64,000 nucleotides of DNA. Source: Perilla frutescens. Lineage: Eukaryota > Streptophyta > Magnoliopsida > Lamiales > Lamiaceae. The notes below the pieces were generated by a model. It did no database searches and was not told the DNA's origin. It worked only from the letters and a program-made list of their open reading frames with translations. Within the stretch, counting starts at the first letter, position 1. Each line of letters begins with the position of its first letter. Position numbers and translations under genes: made by a program. Where the stretch lies: contig BRKX01000017.1 of the NCBI GenBank assembly GCA_026008535.1, positions 8,882,501 through 8,946,500 on the forward strand, in the 5' to 3' direction. This document shows positions 1 to 9,868 of this stretch, piece by piece.

Positions 1-1352
1 ATTATAGTGTTGAACATGCTGAAAATTGCATAATTATTTGTTATACCATGTTCGATCCATTATATGCTACATGTTGGATAGTTGATTGTTTTGTTGAGTG
101 TTATGCTGCATGTTTTGTGCATGAGGGTTTCTTGTTCAAGGGTTCACAGTTATGCATTCCTAAGTCTTCTATGCGTGAGTTGTTAGTTCTTGAATCGCAT
201 GCGGGAGGTTTAATGGGTCACTTTGGTGTGTCTAAAACGTTAAACTTGCTGCATGAGCATTTCTTTTGGCCACGTATGAAGCATGATGTTGAGAATGTGT
301 GTAGTAGATGCATTACATGTAGGAGATCAAAATCTATTTCACATCCTTCTGGTTTATACACTCCTCTACCAGCCCCGTCTTCCCCGTGGATTGATTTATC
401 TATGGATTTCATATTAGGATTACCACGGTTTAGGTCTGGTCGAGATTCAATCTTTGTTGTAGTTGATAGGTTTTCCAAGATGTCTCATTTCATTGCATGT
501 AGGAAAACCGATGATGCAGTACACATAGCCAAGTTGTTCTTTATACATGTTGTGCGTTTACATGGAATACCTAGAACTATTGTTAGTGATAGGGATTCTA
601 AGTTTCTAGCACATTTTTGGCGTGTACTATGGGGAAAATTAGGTACCAAGTTGTTGTTTTCTACTGCATGCCATCCACAAACTGATGGACAAACTGAAGT
701 AGTTAATCGCACCTTAGGTACTTTGCTGCGTTCTTTGGTTAAAAACAACTTGAAATCATGGGAAGATTGTTCGCCATATGCTGAATTTGCTTATAATCGC
801 GTTGTGCATTCATCTACCAATATGTCTCCGTTTGAAGTTGTTTATGGTTTTAATCCACTAACGCCTAATGATCTGTTGCCTTTACCTGTTGAGCATCTAA
901 CAAGTGTTAAAGGTACAAGAAAAGCGGAACAAGTTAAGGAGATGCATGAGAAAATACGTGCGCGTATTGAAGCCGTTGGCGCACGTAATGCTGTTCAAAA
1001 GAATAAACGGCGCAAGCAAGTGATTTTCCAGCCTGGAGATCGCGTTTGGATTCATCTGAGTCCTGGACGATTTCCCAACTTGAGAAAATCGAAATTGATG
1101 CCTAGAGGAGATGGACCATTCACCGTGCTGAGTCGAGTCAATGACAATGCATATCGCATTGATTTACCCGGTGAGTATAAGTGTTCATCTACATTTAATG
1201 TTGCTGACTTATCTCCCTTTTCTGCAGATGATGAGTTCGATGATGATGAGCCTGTGAATTCGAGGACGAATTCTTTTCAGCAGGGGGGAATGATGAGGTC
1301 GTGCAAGGTAAAGAAGAAGATGATCCGGAGCTGCAGTTTAAAGGTCCAATGA
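1..1352 (+). CDS. B0 integrase region, 3' part of a tandem upstream unit (partial)
   Basis: The frame is open from the window edge to a stop at 1350-1352, so the 5' part lies outside. The visible protein is a Ty3/gypsy integrase. The zinc-binding region (HAGGLMGH ... CSRCITC) is followed by the catalytic core with D in WIDLSMDF, D in IVSDRD and E in DGQTEVVNR, then the C-terminal GDRVWIHLSPGRFPNLRKSK region. Integrase joins element cDNA to chromosomal DNA in the nucleus. The sequence is nearly identical to 4319-5670 in the next unit, so this is the end of a previous copy of the same element. The last codons run into the LTR in the wrong frame for the usual basic tail, because the G-run of the polypurine tract has six G. 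The domain is certain; activity is unknown. Confidence 0.9.
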   Translation, partial: YSVEHAENCIIICYTMFDPLYATCWIVDCFVECYAACFVHEGFLFKGSQLCIPKSSMRELLVLESHAGGLMGHFGVSKTLNLLHEHFFWPRMKHDVENVCSRCITCRRSKSISHPSGLYTPLPAPSSPWIDLSMDFILGLPRFRSGRDSIFVVVDRFSKMSHFIACRKTDDAVHIAKLFFIHVVRLHGIPRTIVSDRDSKFLAHFWRVLWGKLGTKLLFSTACHPQTDGQTEVVNRTLGTLLRSLVKNNLKSWEDCSPYAEFAYNRVVHSSTNMSPFEVVYGFNPLTPNDLLPLPVEHLTSVKGTRKAEQVKEMHEKIRARIEAVGARNAVQKNKRRKQVIFQPGDRVWIHLSPGRFPNLRKSKLMPRGDGPFTVLSRVNDNAYRIDLPGEYKCSSTFNVADLSPFSADDEFDDDEPVNSRTNSFQQGGMMRSCKVKKKMIRSCSLKVQ

Positions 1353-1648
1353 CGCGTTTGCGAGCTAAGAAGTTGCAAGCTTATTTACAAGCTTCTATTC
1401 GTCGCAAATTCGAAATGTATGAAGATGAAGTCAAGGGCAGCTCAAGATTGATCACCATGCTATCATTTGATGATGAAGAAGGAAGCATGAAGACGTCAGA
1501 AGAAGAACGACGCCATTTGGACGTGTGCATGAAAAGTTATACGCGTTTGCATGGGAAATCGGGAGATGCTGTTTTTCATGCAAAGGTGGCAAGATTAATT
1601 ATAACATGGGCCACGAATTTAATCAATAAAATCAGCCCATTGTTGTGA
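1301..1648 (+). pseudogene. LTR-encoded basic tail (CR-like) of B0, out of frame with pol
   Basis: This frame reads a tail with PELQFKGPMTRLRAKKLQ, equivalent to the in-frame C terminus of the A1 polyprotein. In B it is shifted by one base from the integrase frame because the upstream G-run has six G where A1 has seven. In this copy the usual stop near 1500 is lost (ACGTCAG here, ATGTGAG in the other LTR), so the frame runs on to 1648. There is no evidence that it is translated alone. Confidence 0.6.
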
Positions 1649-1839
1649 TTAATTAAGTCCAAATAGGCGAGATTTATGAAGGCCCAAGTTGTTGGGATTT
1701 ATCCTTATCTAGTTAGATTTAGATAGATTTTTGTTATCTTATTTTTGGTATCTTTTGATTTTATCCTAGATTCATTAGGATTAGTTTTGGATTGATTTTT
1801 ATCACTTAATTAGGTCTAATTTTCGTCCCCTATGTGTCC

Positions 1840-1847
1840 TATAAATA
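1840..1847 (+). promoter_or_regulatory. TATA box of the B LTR promoter
   Basis: TATAAATA in the context CCTATAAATAGGG, in the middle of the LTR where the U3/R border is expected. The same context occurs at 6158-6165 in the other LTR. It is the likely RNA polymerase II promoter of B1. Confidence 0.7.
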
Positions 1848-2341
1848 GGGCTACCATGTGACACTTTAAAAGTTAGACAATTGCAAGAAATAAAGAGTTA
1901 TTCTCAATCTGTCTCACGATCCTTCGGTTGATCAAACTTTTATCTACAATTCTATTGTTTTAGCACTTCAATAGTCTTATTTAAGTTCTTCAGGGTATAA
2001 TTAAGTACTTGGGAGAATTGCTATCCGGAGAAGTTAGACGAGTGCGTTCGGGTTGATTCAACACGGGTTCACCGATCTGTCCTATCCTTCTACCAAACCA
2101 CCGCCGCCATCACCAACACTCCACCGCCATCCGCCGTCGTTCACCATCAGATTCCAGCCACCCTTAGACGTATCAAGTGTGTTCATCGAGTCATAGTTCG
2201 TATCTTCGATTTCTAGTAAGTTTTACTGTTTAATTCGAGTCGGTTTGAATCCTTCTTTAGCTGACATTGTTCGAGTCCTAAAGTCTTCCGCTTGCGTATT
2301 CTTCGTGTCTTGGATTCATTGTTCGGGTCACATCATAAATT

Positions 2342-2354
2342 TGGCATCAGAGCC
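2342..2354 (+). other. B1 primer-binding site (initiator tRNA-Met type)
   Basis: TGGCATCAGAGCC lies six bases after the LTR end. It matches the complement of the plant initiator tRNA-Met 3' end (TGGTATCAGAGCC) at all but one position. It is the minus-strand priming site for reverse transcription. Confidence 0.8.
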
Positions 2355-3195
2355 ACGTCAGCTCTGCTGGTCGTGGTTCAATCCGACGTGTCATCTACGT
2401 GTCAGTTTTCTGTCGTACGTGTCATTTAAATTTTGCATCGTATCTATTGTAATCTGATTATTATTCATTGAAAAAAAAAGAGTAAAAGAGCAAAGGGATC
2501 GAAATCCCTACAGTAAAAAAAAAAATCGCCGAAAAAAAAAAATCGAAAAAAAAAAAAAAAAACGAAAATCTGATTTAATTCTTGTTATTTTCGAATTTTA
2601 ATTCTTGTTTTTAGATTGTTTCCATATTTGATAGATATTTTAGGATTTGTTAGATTGTGTTCACACTTGGTCAAACTTATCCAAAGTATTCTACCTTATC
2701 TACTAGATTTCCTACCTTGTTTAGATATCTCCCATACTCATCCATATCTAATCAAGATCTTCCATCATTATCCACCTATAATTTTCGAATTCTACTCCTA
2801 TAGTGTTCGAAAATTTCAGTCCACATCCATATACACCCGGTTCACCTTATACACCACATAGTCCATACACCCGTACACCCATACACCCATACACCCGTAC
2901 ACCCGTGGTCCACATACACCACCAGCTGAATTACTCATTCCACACGCCTACTTCTACTCTTAGCAACCTTCCGGCTTGATTTTATCCGTTGGAGCTTGAA
3001 GAAGACCCAGAGGAGCTAATCAACAAGAAGACTGTTTCGATCCACCCACCCCCATATTTCACTCCACACGTGCACTACACATACTTGAGAGTTAAACACG
3101 AGTGGAAAAATCAAGAGTGACATACACGAGCGTTTGTGAGGAATTGTGAGGTTCTACTTTACTTTTTCTTCACGTTTGTTCGTTTTGCAGGATAA
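2355..3195 (+). other. B1 untranslated leader with A-tracts and TACACC repeats
   Basis: There is no convincing gene. A low-complexity A-rich stretch (about 2468-2566) is followed by T-rich sequence and a degenerate tandem of TACACC(C/A) units (about 2840-2915). A block that includes CACGAGTGG and AATCAAGAGTGA near 3100 is shared with the leaders of A1, F and G. The leader ends with a pyrimidine-rich TTTGTTCGTTTTGCAG (3175-3190) that looks like a 3' splice site, five bases before the ATG at 3196. Confidence 0.7.
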
Positions 3196-5670
3196 ATGGA
3201 CCAACAGGAAGATATTTTCTACACCCGTTGCTCCATCCAAGACAAAATTGGTTCCATGATTATTGACAGTGGTAGTGTATTTAACGCCATTAGTCAATAT
3301 GCAGTGGACAAGCTCGGCCTAGTACCACAGAAGCATCCCAAGCCCTATAAGTTGCAGCGGCTTACAATCACAAGTCAGGTAAGTGTCGCATTTGCTATTG
3401 GTCGATATACTGACACTGTTTTATGTGATGTCATTCCTATGGAGGCAACACACATTCTTCTAGGTCAACCGTGGCAATTCGATCGAGGAGCAGTGCACGA
3501 TTGTCACGCCAACACTTATTCCTTTGCTTGGAATGGACGACCCATCAAACTGATGCCTTTGGCACCTGAGGACGTCATTAAGGATCAGAAGTGGATGCAA
3601 GAAAAATTTAAAGCCGAAAGGGAAAGGAAGGCCGCAACTATCGAGAGCGAATCAATCGCCACCGTCCCTAGCCCTACTACGACACCGTTGGAGTCTTGTT
3701 CACATCAAGACATGTCGTCTAGTTCATCCAACGCAGATCACCAGTTAAATTCAGACATAATAAGTGAAGCTACAATTCCGTCCCAACCCATATGCATTGA
3801 TCCAACACTTGATTCGGGTAAGTCGGATAATCTATTAATTTCTCAGAACAGTGCTACTAATGATTGTTTTTCTAGTGATGTGCAGATCGAGAAGAGAGAG
3901 TTCGAGATTGAGCAGCCTGGAATAGCTACATCCAACCCTGATGACAGCTCGAAAGAAGTTTCCAACTCTCAAGAGGAGATCCACGAAGAGCTGAAGTTGG
4001 AGCATGATGATGTTCGACTTAGAGATCAGCTTGTTCTAGATAAGTCGTCCAATACCCATGTTGTTTATCTTAAGGACGTGTTACATGAAATCGAGAGAGG
4101 TAAGTACCGTCTATACTATTCTAGTATTGATAGGTATTTGATGTGCATAGTTGAATCCATGTTTCTTTTTAGAATTAATTTAACATTTGGATTTGACTTG
4201 AAGTGCATGAAAAGGTTGGATAGTAGAGAGTCATTGTTTGTTCCAACCAAGTGTAAGATGCGTGCATGGTATTTGAATTCGATTAGTATGTATTTTTCCA
4301 TTGCTCATTTGAAATCTAATTATAGTGTTGAACATGCTGAAAATTGCATAATTATTTGTTATACCATGTTCGATCCATTATATGCTACATGTTGGATAGT
4401 TGATTGTTTTGTTGAGTGTTATGCTGCATGTTTTGTGCATGAGGGTTTCTTGTTCAAGGGTTCACAGTTATGCATTCCTAAGTCTTCTATGCGTGAGTTG
4501 TTAGTTCTTGAATCGCATGCGGGAGGTTTAATGGGTCACTTTGGTGTGTCTAAAACGTTAAACTTGCTGCATGAGCATTTCTTTTGGCCACGTATGAAGC
4601 ATGATGTTGAGAATGTGTGTAGTAGATGCATTACATGTAGGAGATCAAAATCTATTTCACATCCTTCTGGTTTATACACTCCTCTACCAGCCCCGTCTTC
4701 CCCGTGGATTGATTTATCTATGGATTTCATATTAGGATTACCACGGTTTAGGTCTGGTCGAGATTCAATCTTTGTTGTAGTTGATAGGTTTTCCAAGATG
4801 TCTCATTTCATTGCATGTAGGAAAACCGATGATGCAGTACACATAGCCAAGTTGTTCTTTATACATGTTGTGCGTTTACATGGAATACCTAGAACTATTG
4901 TTAGTGATAGGGATTCTAAGTTTCTAGCACATTTTTGGCGTGTACTATGGGGAAAATTAGGTAACAAGTTGTTGTTTTCTACTGCATGCCATCCACAAAC
5001 TGATGGACAAACTGAAGTAGTTAATCGCACCTTAGGTACTTTGCTGCGTTCTTTGGTTAAAAACAACTTGAAATCATGGGAAGATTGTTCGCCATATGCT
5101 GAATTTGCTTATAATCGCGTTGTGCATTCATCTACCAATATGTCTCCGTTTGAAGTTGTTTATGGTTTTAATCCGCTAACGCCTAATGATCTGTTGCCTT
5201 TACCTGTTGAGCATCTAACAAGTGTTAAAGGTACAAGAAAAGCGGAACAAGTTAAGGAGATGCATGAGAAAATACGTGCGCGTATTGAAGCCGTTGGCGC
5301 ACGTAATGCTGTTGAAAAGAATAAACGGCGCAAGCAAGTGATTTTCCAGCCTGGAGATCGCGTTTGGATTCATCTGAGTCCTGGACGATTTCCCAACTTG
5401 AGAAAATCGAAATTGATGCCTAGAGGAGATGGACCATTCACCGTGCTGAGTCGAGTCAATGACAATGCATATCGCATTGATTTACCCGGTGAGTATAAGT
5501 GTTCATCTACATTTAATGTTGCTGACTTATCTCCCTTTTCTGCAGATGATGAGTTCGATGATGATGAGCCTGTGAATTCGAGGACGAATTCTTTTCAGCA
5601 GGGGGGAATGATGAGGTCGTGCAAGGTAAAGAAGAAGATGATCCGGAGCTGCAGTTTAAAGGTCCAATGA
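3196..5670 (+). CDS. B1 protease-integrase polyprotein lacking Gag and RT/RNase H
   Basis: It is an intact 824-codon ORF. The aspartic protease is at the N terminus (D24-S25-G26 in IIDSGSVFNAIS, and LLGQPWQFDR about residue 90). A serine- and acid-rich stretch to about residue 300 is followed by about 100 residues (about 300-410) with no similarity I recognise. Integrase spans about 410-780, with the HHCC region and D, D, E at about residues 505, 569 and 608 (35-residue spacing between the last two). No Gag, zinc knuckle, YxDD or RNase H motif is present. The start fits the same place as in G, just after a splice-acceptor-like TTTTGCAG. The protein ends in the LTR in a shifted frame. It may supply integrase in trans or be a passive passenger; the sequence alone does not decide. 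Confidence 0.85.
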   Translation: MDQQEDIFYTRCSIQDKIGSMIIDSGSVFNAISQYAVDKLGLVPQKHPKPYKLQRLTITSQVSVAFAIGRYTDTVLCDVIPMEATHILLGQPWQFDRGAVHDCHANTYSFAWNGRPIKLMPLAPEDVIKDQKWMQEKFKAERERKAATIESESIATVPSPTTTPLESCSHQDMSSSSSNADHQLNSDIISEATIPSQPICIDPTLDSGKSDNLLISQNSATNDCFSSDVQIEKREFEIEQPGIATSNPDDSSKEVSNSQEEIHEELKLEHDDVRLRDQLVLDKSSNTHVVYLKDVLHEIERGKYRLYYSSIDRYLMCIVESMFLFRINLTFGFDLKCMKRLDSRESLFVPTKCKMRAWYLNSISMYFSIAHLKSNYSVEHAENCIIICYTMFDPLYATCWIVDCFVECYAACFVHEGFLFKGSQLCIPKSSMRELLVLESHAGGLMGHFGVSKTLNLLHEHFFWPRMKHDVENVCSRCITCRRSKSISHPSGLYTPLPAPSSPWIDLSMDFILGLPRFRSGRDSIFVVVDRFSKMSHFIACRKTDDAVHIAKLFFIHVVRLHGIPRTIVSDRDSKFLAHFWRVLWGKLGNKLLFSTACHPQTDGQTEVVNRTLGTLLRSLVKNNLKSWEDCSPYAEFAYNRVVHSSTNMSPFEVVYGFNPLTPNDLLPLPVEHLTSVKGTRKAEQVKEMHEKIRARIEAVGARNAVEKNKRRKQVIFQPGDRVWIHLSPGRFPNLRKSKLMPRGDGPFTVLSRVNDNAYRIDLPGEYKCSSTFNVADLSPFSADDEFDDDEPVNSRTNSFQQGGMMRSCKVKKKMIRSCSLKVQ

Positions 5671-6653
5671 CGCGTTTGCGAGCTAAGAAGTTGCAAGCTT
5701 ATTTACAAGCTTCTATTCGTCGCAAATTCGAAATGTATGAAGATGAAGTCAAGGGCAGCTCAAGATTGATCACCATGCTATCATTTGATGATGAAGAAGG
5801 AAGCATGAAGATGTGAGAAGAAGAACGACGCCATTTGGACGTGTGCATGAAAAGTTATACGCGTTTGCATGGGAAATCGGGAGATGCTGTTTTTCATGCA
5901 AAGGTGGCAAGATTAATTATAACATGGGCCACGAATTTAATCAATAAAATCAGCCCATTGTTGTGATTAATTAAGTCCAAATAGGCGAGATTTATGAAGG
6001 CCCAAGTTGTTGGGATTTATCCTTATCTAGTTAGATTTAGATAGATTTTTGTTATCTTATTTTTGGTATCTTTTGATTTTATCCTAGATTCATTAGGATT
6101 AGTTTTGGATTGATTTTTATCACTTAATTAGGTCTAATTTTCGTCCCCTATGTGTCCTATAAATAGGGCTACCATGTGACACTTTAAAAGTTAGACAATT
6201 GCAAGAAATAAAGAGTTATTCTCAATCTGTCTCACGATCCTTCGGTTGATCAAACTTTTATCTACAATTCTATTGTTTTAGCACTTCAATAGTCTTATTT
6301 AAGTTCTTCAGGGTATAATTAAGTACTTGGGAGAATTGCTATCCGGAGAAGTTAGACGAGTGCGTTCGGGTTGATTCAACACGGGTTCACCGATCTATCC
6401 TATCCTTCTACCAAACCACCGCCGCCATCACCAACACTCCACCGCCATCCGCCGTCGTTCACCATCAGATTCCAGCCACCCTTAGACGTATCAAGTGTGT
6501 TCATCGAGTCATAGTTCGTATCTTCGATTTCTAGTAAGTTTTACTGTTTAATTCGAGTCGGTTTGAATCCTTCTTTAGCTGATATTGTTCGAGTCCTAAA
6601 GTCTTCCGCTTGCGTATTCTTCGTGTCTTGGATTCATTGTTCGGGTCACATCA
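5609..6653 (+). repeat. B1 3' LTR
   Basis: It is 1045 bp, starts TGATGAGGTCG directly after the purine tract at about 5596-5608 and ends GGGTCACATCA. TATAAATA is at 6158-6165. It nearly matches the LTR at 1291-2335 (visible differences at the ACGTCAG/ATGTGAG site, CTGTCC/CTATCC, and GACATT/GATATT), so the array is young. The next base belongs to an A-type LTR. Confidence 0.92.
5619..5816 (+). pseudogene. LTR-encoded basic tail of B1, out of frame
   Basis: A 65-residue frame containing PELQFKGPMTRLRAKKLQ followed by an acidic segment. It is homologous to the last about 70 residues of the A1 polyprotein but lies one base out of frame with the B1 ORF, because of the six-G polypurine tract. Confidence 0.55.
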
Positions 6654-7481
6654 AATTACAATCCGAAAGTTGCCTTGAATCTCGAACGTACACAAGGCCA
6701 AATTCTTTAAGTTGCTCTTCGATAGCGAGTTTCCGACGATCCCTCGAACGTGGACGGCGAATTCCCTTTGTAAAACTTAGAGATGCTAAATCTAAGAGTA
6801 TGAATTTAAAAGATCTAAACTCACAAAGATATAAACTGGGGTTGAGACAATATTGAAAGCAAAGCTTAAAATTATCAAATATGGTCTAAAGAATAATGTT
6901 GACAATGATCCTCTATTTATACTAGAGGGGAGCACGAAATTTCTAGCTAAAACTAACTAAAAGACTTGTCCAAATTGGACTAGAAAACTTCCTAAACTAG
7001 AATTCTATTTAAGGTAGATTTTGTAGATCTTGCCTTATCTAAAAATCTGGTCAAAATTCTATCTAAAATAACCGAAAAATCCTAACTAAAAATCTGCAAA
7101 ATTTCGTCCATAATATAATAAATAAAATACTATAGTCTAATAAATCAATCCCCTTAATTGGATCATCAAGGGCCGAATTATTTTGGGCTTTTCCACCATG
7201 CATGCTTAACTTGGGCTGAATAGCAAGTATACACATCAAGCCCAACAAAAGCACACACACGCCTCCTTCTTCATGTATTGCACTTCACATCTTGATCTCC
7301 ATCTTCCATCTTCAACAAAGTCATCATCTTCAAGCTTCCTTGTACTCCGTCTTCAACTTCGAACTTCTTGCGAATTACAGCTTGCAAATATTCTTGCAAC
7401 TTCTTAGCTCGTAGTCTTGTAACGGGTCCTTTGAATTGCAGCTCTTCATTGACTTCATCATTGCTATGGATGTCCTCATCA
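6654..7481 (-). repeat. A3 3' LTR, remaining part
   Basis: About 828 bp match the inner two thirds of the A1/A2 LTR (from AATTACA to the end CCTCATCA, minus-strand start TGATGAGGAC). The distal part is missing where the B array begins, consistent with insertion of B at AATTA. The minus-strand TATA region is near 6910-6920. The element's purine tract follows at 7482-7495 with six G. Confidence 0.85.
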
Positions 7482-9534
7482 TTCCCCCCTGCTGAAGAGA
7501 ATTCGTCCTCGAATTTGCAGTCTCATCATGGTCGAATTCATCTGCAGAAAAAGGAGACAAATCAGCAACATTAAATGTAGAAGAACACTTGTACTCACCA
7601 GGGAGATCAATGCGGTATGCATTATCATTAACACGGCTCAAAACACTGAATGGGCCATCTCCACGGGGCGACAACTTCGACTTCCTCAAGTTAGGGAATC
7701 GGCCTGGACTCAAATGGATCCAAACACGATCTCCGGGCTGGAATATCACACGTTTGCGCCTCGTGTTGCGTGCGGCGGCGGTTTGAGCGCCTTTGTGCTC
7801 GATCCGGGCACGAACCTTCTCATGCATCTCTCGAATAAAATCAGCTCTCTTCATACCTTTAACACTCGTTAGATGCTCAATGGGTAACGGAATCAAATCA
7901 GTAGGAGTTAACGGATTAAATCCATAAACTACCTCAAATGGAGACATGTTAGTAGAAGAATGAATAACACGATTATAAGCAAATTCAGCATATGGTAAAC
8001 ACTCTTCCCATGACTTCAAATTATTTTTAATTAGAGACCTAAGTAAAGCTCCTAATGTACGATTCACAACCTCAGTATGACCATCGGTTTGTGGATGACA
8101 TGTAGTAGAAAACAATAACTTAGTACCTAATTTTCCCCACAAAACACGCCAAAAATGTCCTAAAAACTTAGAATCCCTATCACTAACAATAGTACGAGGA
8201 ATTCCATGCAATCTAACAACATGCACAAAGAACAAGTTGGCAATATGCACAGCATCATCGGTTTTTCTACATGCAATGAAATGAGCCATTTTAGAGAACC
8301 GATCAACTACAACAAACACCGAATCTTTACCCGACCTAGACCTAGGTAATCCCAAGATAAAATCCATAGAAATATCAATCCAAGAGGCTGTAGGGGCGGG
8401 TAATGGCGTGTAAAGGCCGAATGGGTGTGAAGTGGATTTGGCTTGACGACAAGTAATGCAACGACTACACACATTCTCTACATCCCTACGCATATGCGGC
8501 CAATAAAAGTGTTCATGCAGCAAGTTTAATATCTTATGTACACCAAAGTGACCCATCAAACCTCCCGCATGCGATTCTAATACAAGTAGCTCACGCATAG
8601 AACAAATAGGAATGCATAACTTAGACTCCTTGAACAAAAACCCATCATGCACATAATAACCATCTAAGGCACGAGATTTTGACACACATGAAGCATAAAT
8701 GGGGCTGAAATAGGCGTCTTCCACATATAGTGATTTAATGGACTCGAAACCAAGCATTTTAGCATGCATTAAGTTCAGAAGTGCATACCTTCGAGATAAC
8801 GCGTCCGCGATGACGTTTTCCTCACCTTTCTTGTACTTGATCACGTATGGGAAGGACTCGATGAATTCCACCCATCTTGCATGTCTCTTGTTCAGATTTT
8901 GCTGTCCTTTGAGGTGCTTTAAACTCTCGTGGTCCGTGTGAATCACGAACTCCTTGGGCCAAAGATAGTGCTGCCATGTATCCAATGCACGCTTTAAAGC
9001 ATAAAGCTCTTTGTCGTACGTAGAATACCTCAAACTGGCGCCACTAAGCTTCTTACTGAAGTAGGCGACGGGCCTACGATCCTGCATCAAAACTGCACCA
9101 ATACCTATGCCCGAAGCATCACACTCGATCTCAAAAGTTTTAGTAAAATCAGGTAAACGAAGAACAGGAGCAGAACATAACAAAGATTTCAAAGTAGTAA
9201 ATGCAAGCTCTTGTTGTTTACCCCACTCAAATTTCCGATCCTTCTTACTTAGCTCAGTAAGAGGGGCGGCTATACTAGAAAAATCACGCACAAAACGTCG
9301 GTAAAAACCGGCGAGTCCATGAAAGGACCGAACTTCCGAAGCATTTTTCGGGGTTGGCCATTCCTCAATCGCCTTGATTTTGGAACGGTCTACCTCAATA
9401 CCACGAAAACTGACGACAAAGCCTAGAAAAATGACTTCATCTATGCAAAAGGAACACTTAGACAAATTCCCATACAACTTTGCATCACGCAAAAGCATAA
9501 ACACACGCAAAAGCATAAACATCACGCAAAACAT
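7375..9534 (-). pseudogene. A3 RNase H and integrase, with shifted C terminus
   Basis: A 719-codon open frame. From its upstream end it covers the end of RT (connection region, SFHGLAGFYRRFVRDFSS), RNase H (D in IECDASGIG, E in DKELYAL, D in IHTDHESL) and integrase with the HHCC region and D, D, E (the last in DGHTEVVNR). The integrase core looks complete. Its C terminus crosses the LTR border but, with six G in the polypurine tract, enters the wrong frame (GGMMRTS...), so the usual NEELQFKGPVTR tail is lost. The upstream RT catalytic part is deleted, so the element is dead even though this frame is open. The first residues come from the rearranged RT junction. Confidence 0.8.
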
Positions 9535-9868
9535 GGTTCATTAATCTCATAAACGTGCTCGGTGCATTAGTGAGACCAAATGGCATAACTAACCACTCAT
9601 ATAGACCATGCTTTGTTTTAAACGCAGTTTTCCATTCATCCCCTTCATGCATTCTAACTTGAAAATAACCAGATCTTAAATCTATCTTAGAAAACACATT
9701 AGAACCACTTAATTCATCTAGCATATCATCAAGTCTAGGGATAGGAAATCTGTACTTAACCGTTATTTTGTTGATGGCGCGGCAATCCATGCACATCCTC
9801 CATTCGTTGTTCTTTTTTGGCACTAGGATGACTGGAACTGCACTAGGGCTCATCGACTCACGGATTTG
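9485..9868 (-). pseudogene. A3 reverse transcriptase fragment, catalytic YFDD region deleted
   Basis: The fragment reads RT fingers/palm (PVILVPKKNNEWRMCMD, YRFPIPRLDDML, FSKIDLRSGYFQVRMHEGDEWKTAFKTKHG, VMPFGLTNAPSTF) up to MNHVLRDV. It then passes straight into a short tandem duplication (CGCAAAAGCATAAACA, about 9485-9525) instead of the YFDDILIYS motif present in A1 and A2. Roughly 100 bp with the two catalytic aspartates are missing. In A1 the same place encodes IGKFVVVYFDDILIYS. Confidence 0.82.

Larger units (their letters stand above)
1291..2335 (+). repeat. B LTR, shared by two tandem units (5' LTR of B1)
   Basis: It is 1045 bp, starts TGATGAGGTCG right after a purine tract (AGCAGGGGGGAA) and ends GGGTCACATCA right before a primer-binding site. 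It therefore serves as 3' LTR of the unit to its left and 5' LTR of the unit to its right. It matches 5609-6653 with the same length; by eye I saw about four substitutions. A TATA box lies at 1840-1847 and an AATAAA at about 1888. The U3 body resembles the LTRs of D and I. Confidence 0.93.
1291..6653 (+). mobile_element. B1, gag-less Ty3/gypsy element (PR-IN), tandem unit
   Basis: Two 1045-bp LTRs (1291-2335, 5609-6653), a primer-binding site, a leader, one long ORF and a purine tract are present. Upstream, 1-1290 is the end of an identical unit, so the arrangement is unit-LTR-unit-LTR. This is expected from unequal recombination between LTRs or from a tandem insertion. The right end abuts sequence of an A-type LTR (AATTAC...), so the array appears inserted in the 3' LTR of A3. 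The left end and the target duplication lie outside the window. B1 lacks Gag, RT and RNase H and cannot be autonomous. Confidence 0.9.

Noticed and set aside
2342..2354. tRNA gene fragment
   Set aside because: Only the primer-site complement is present; no cloverleaf around it.
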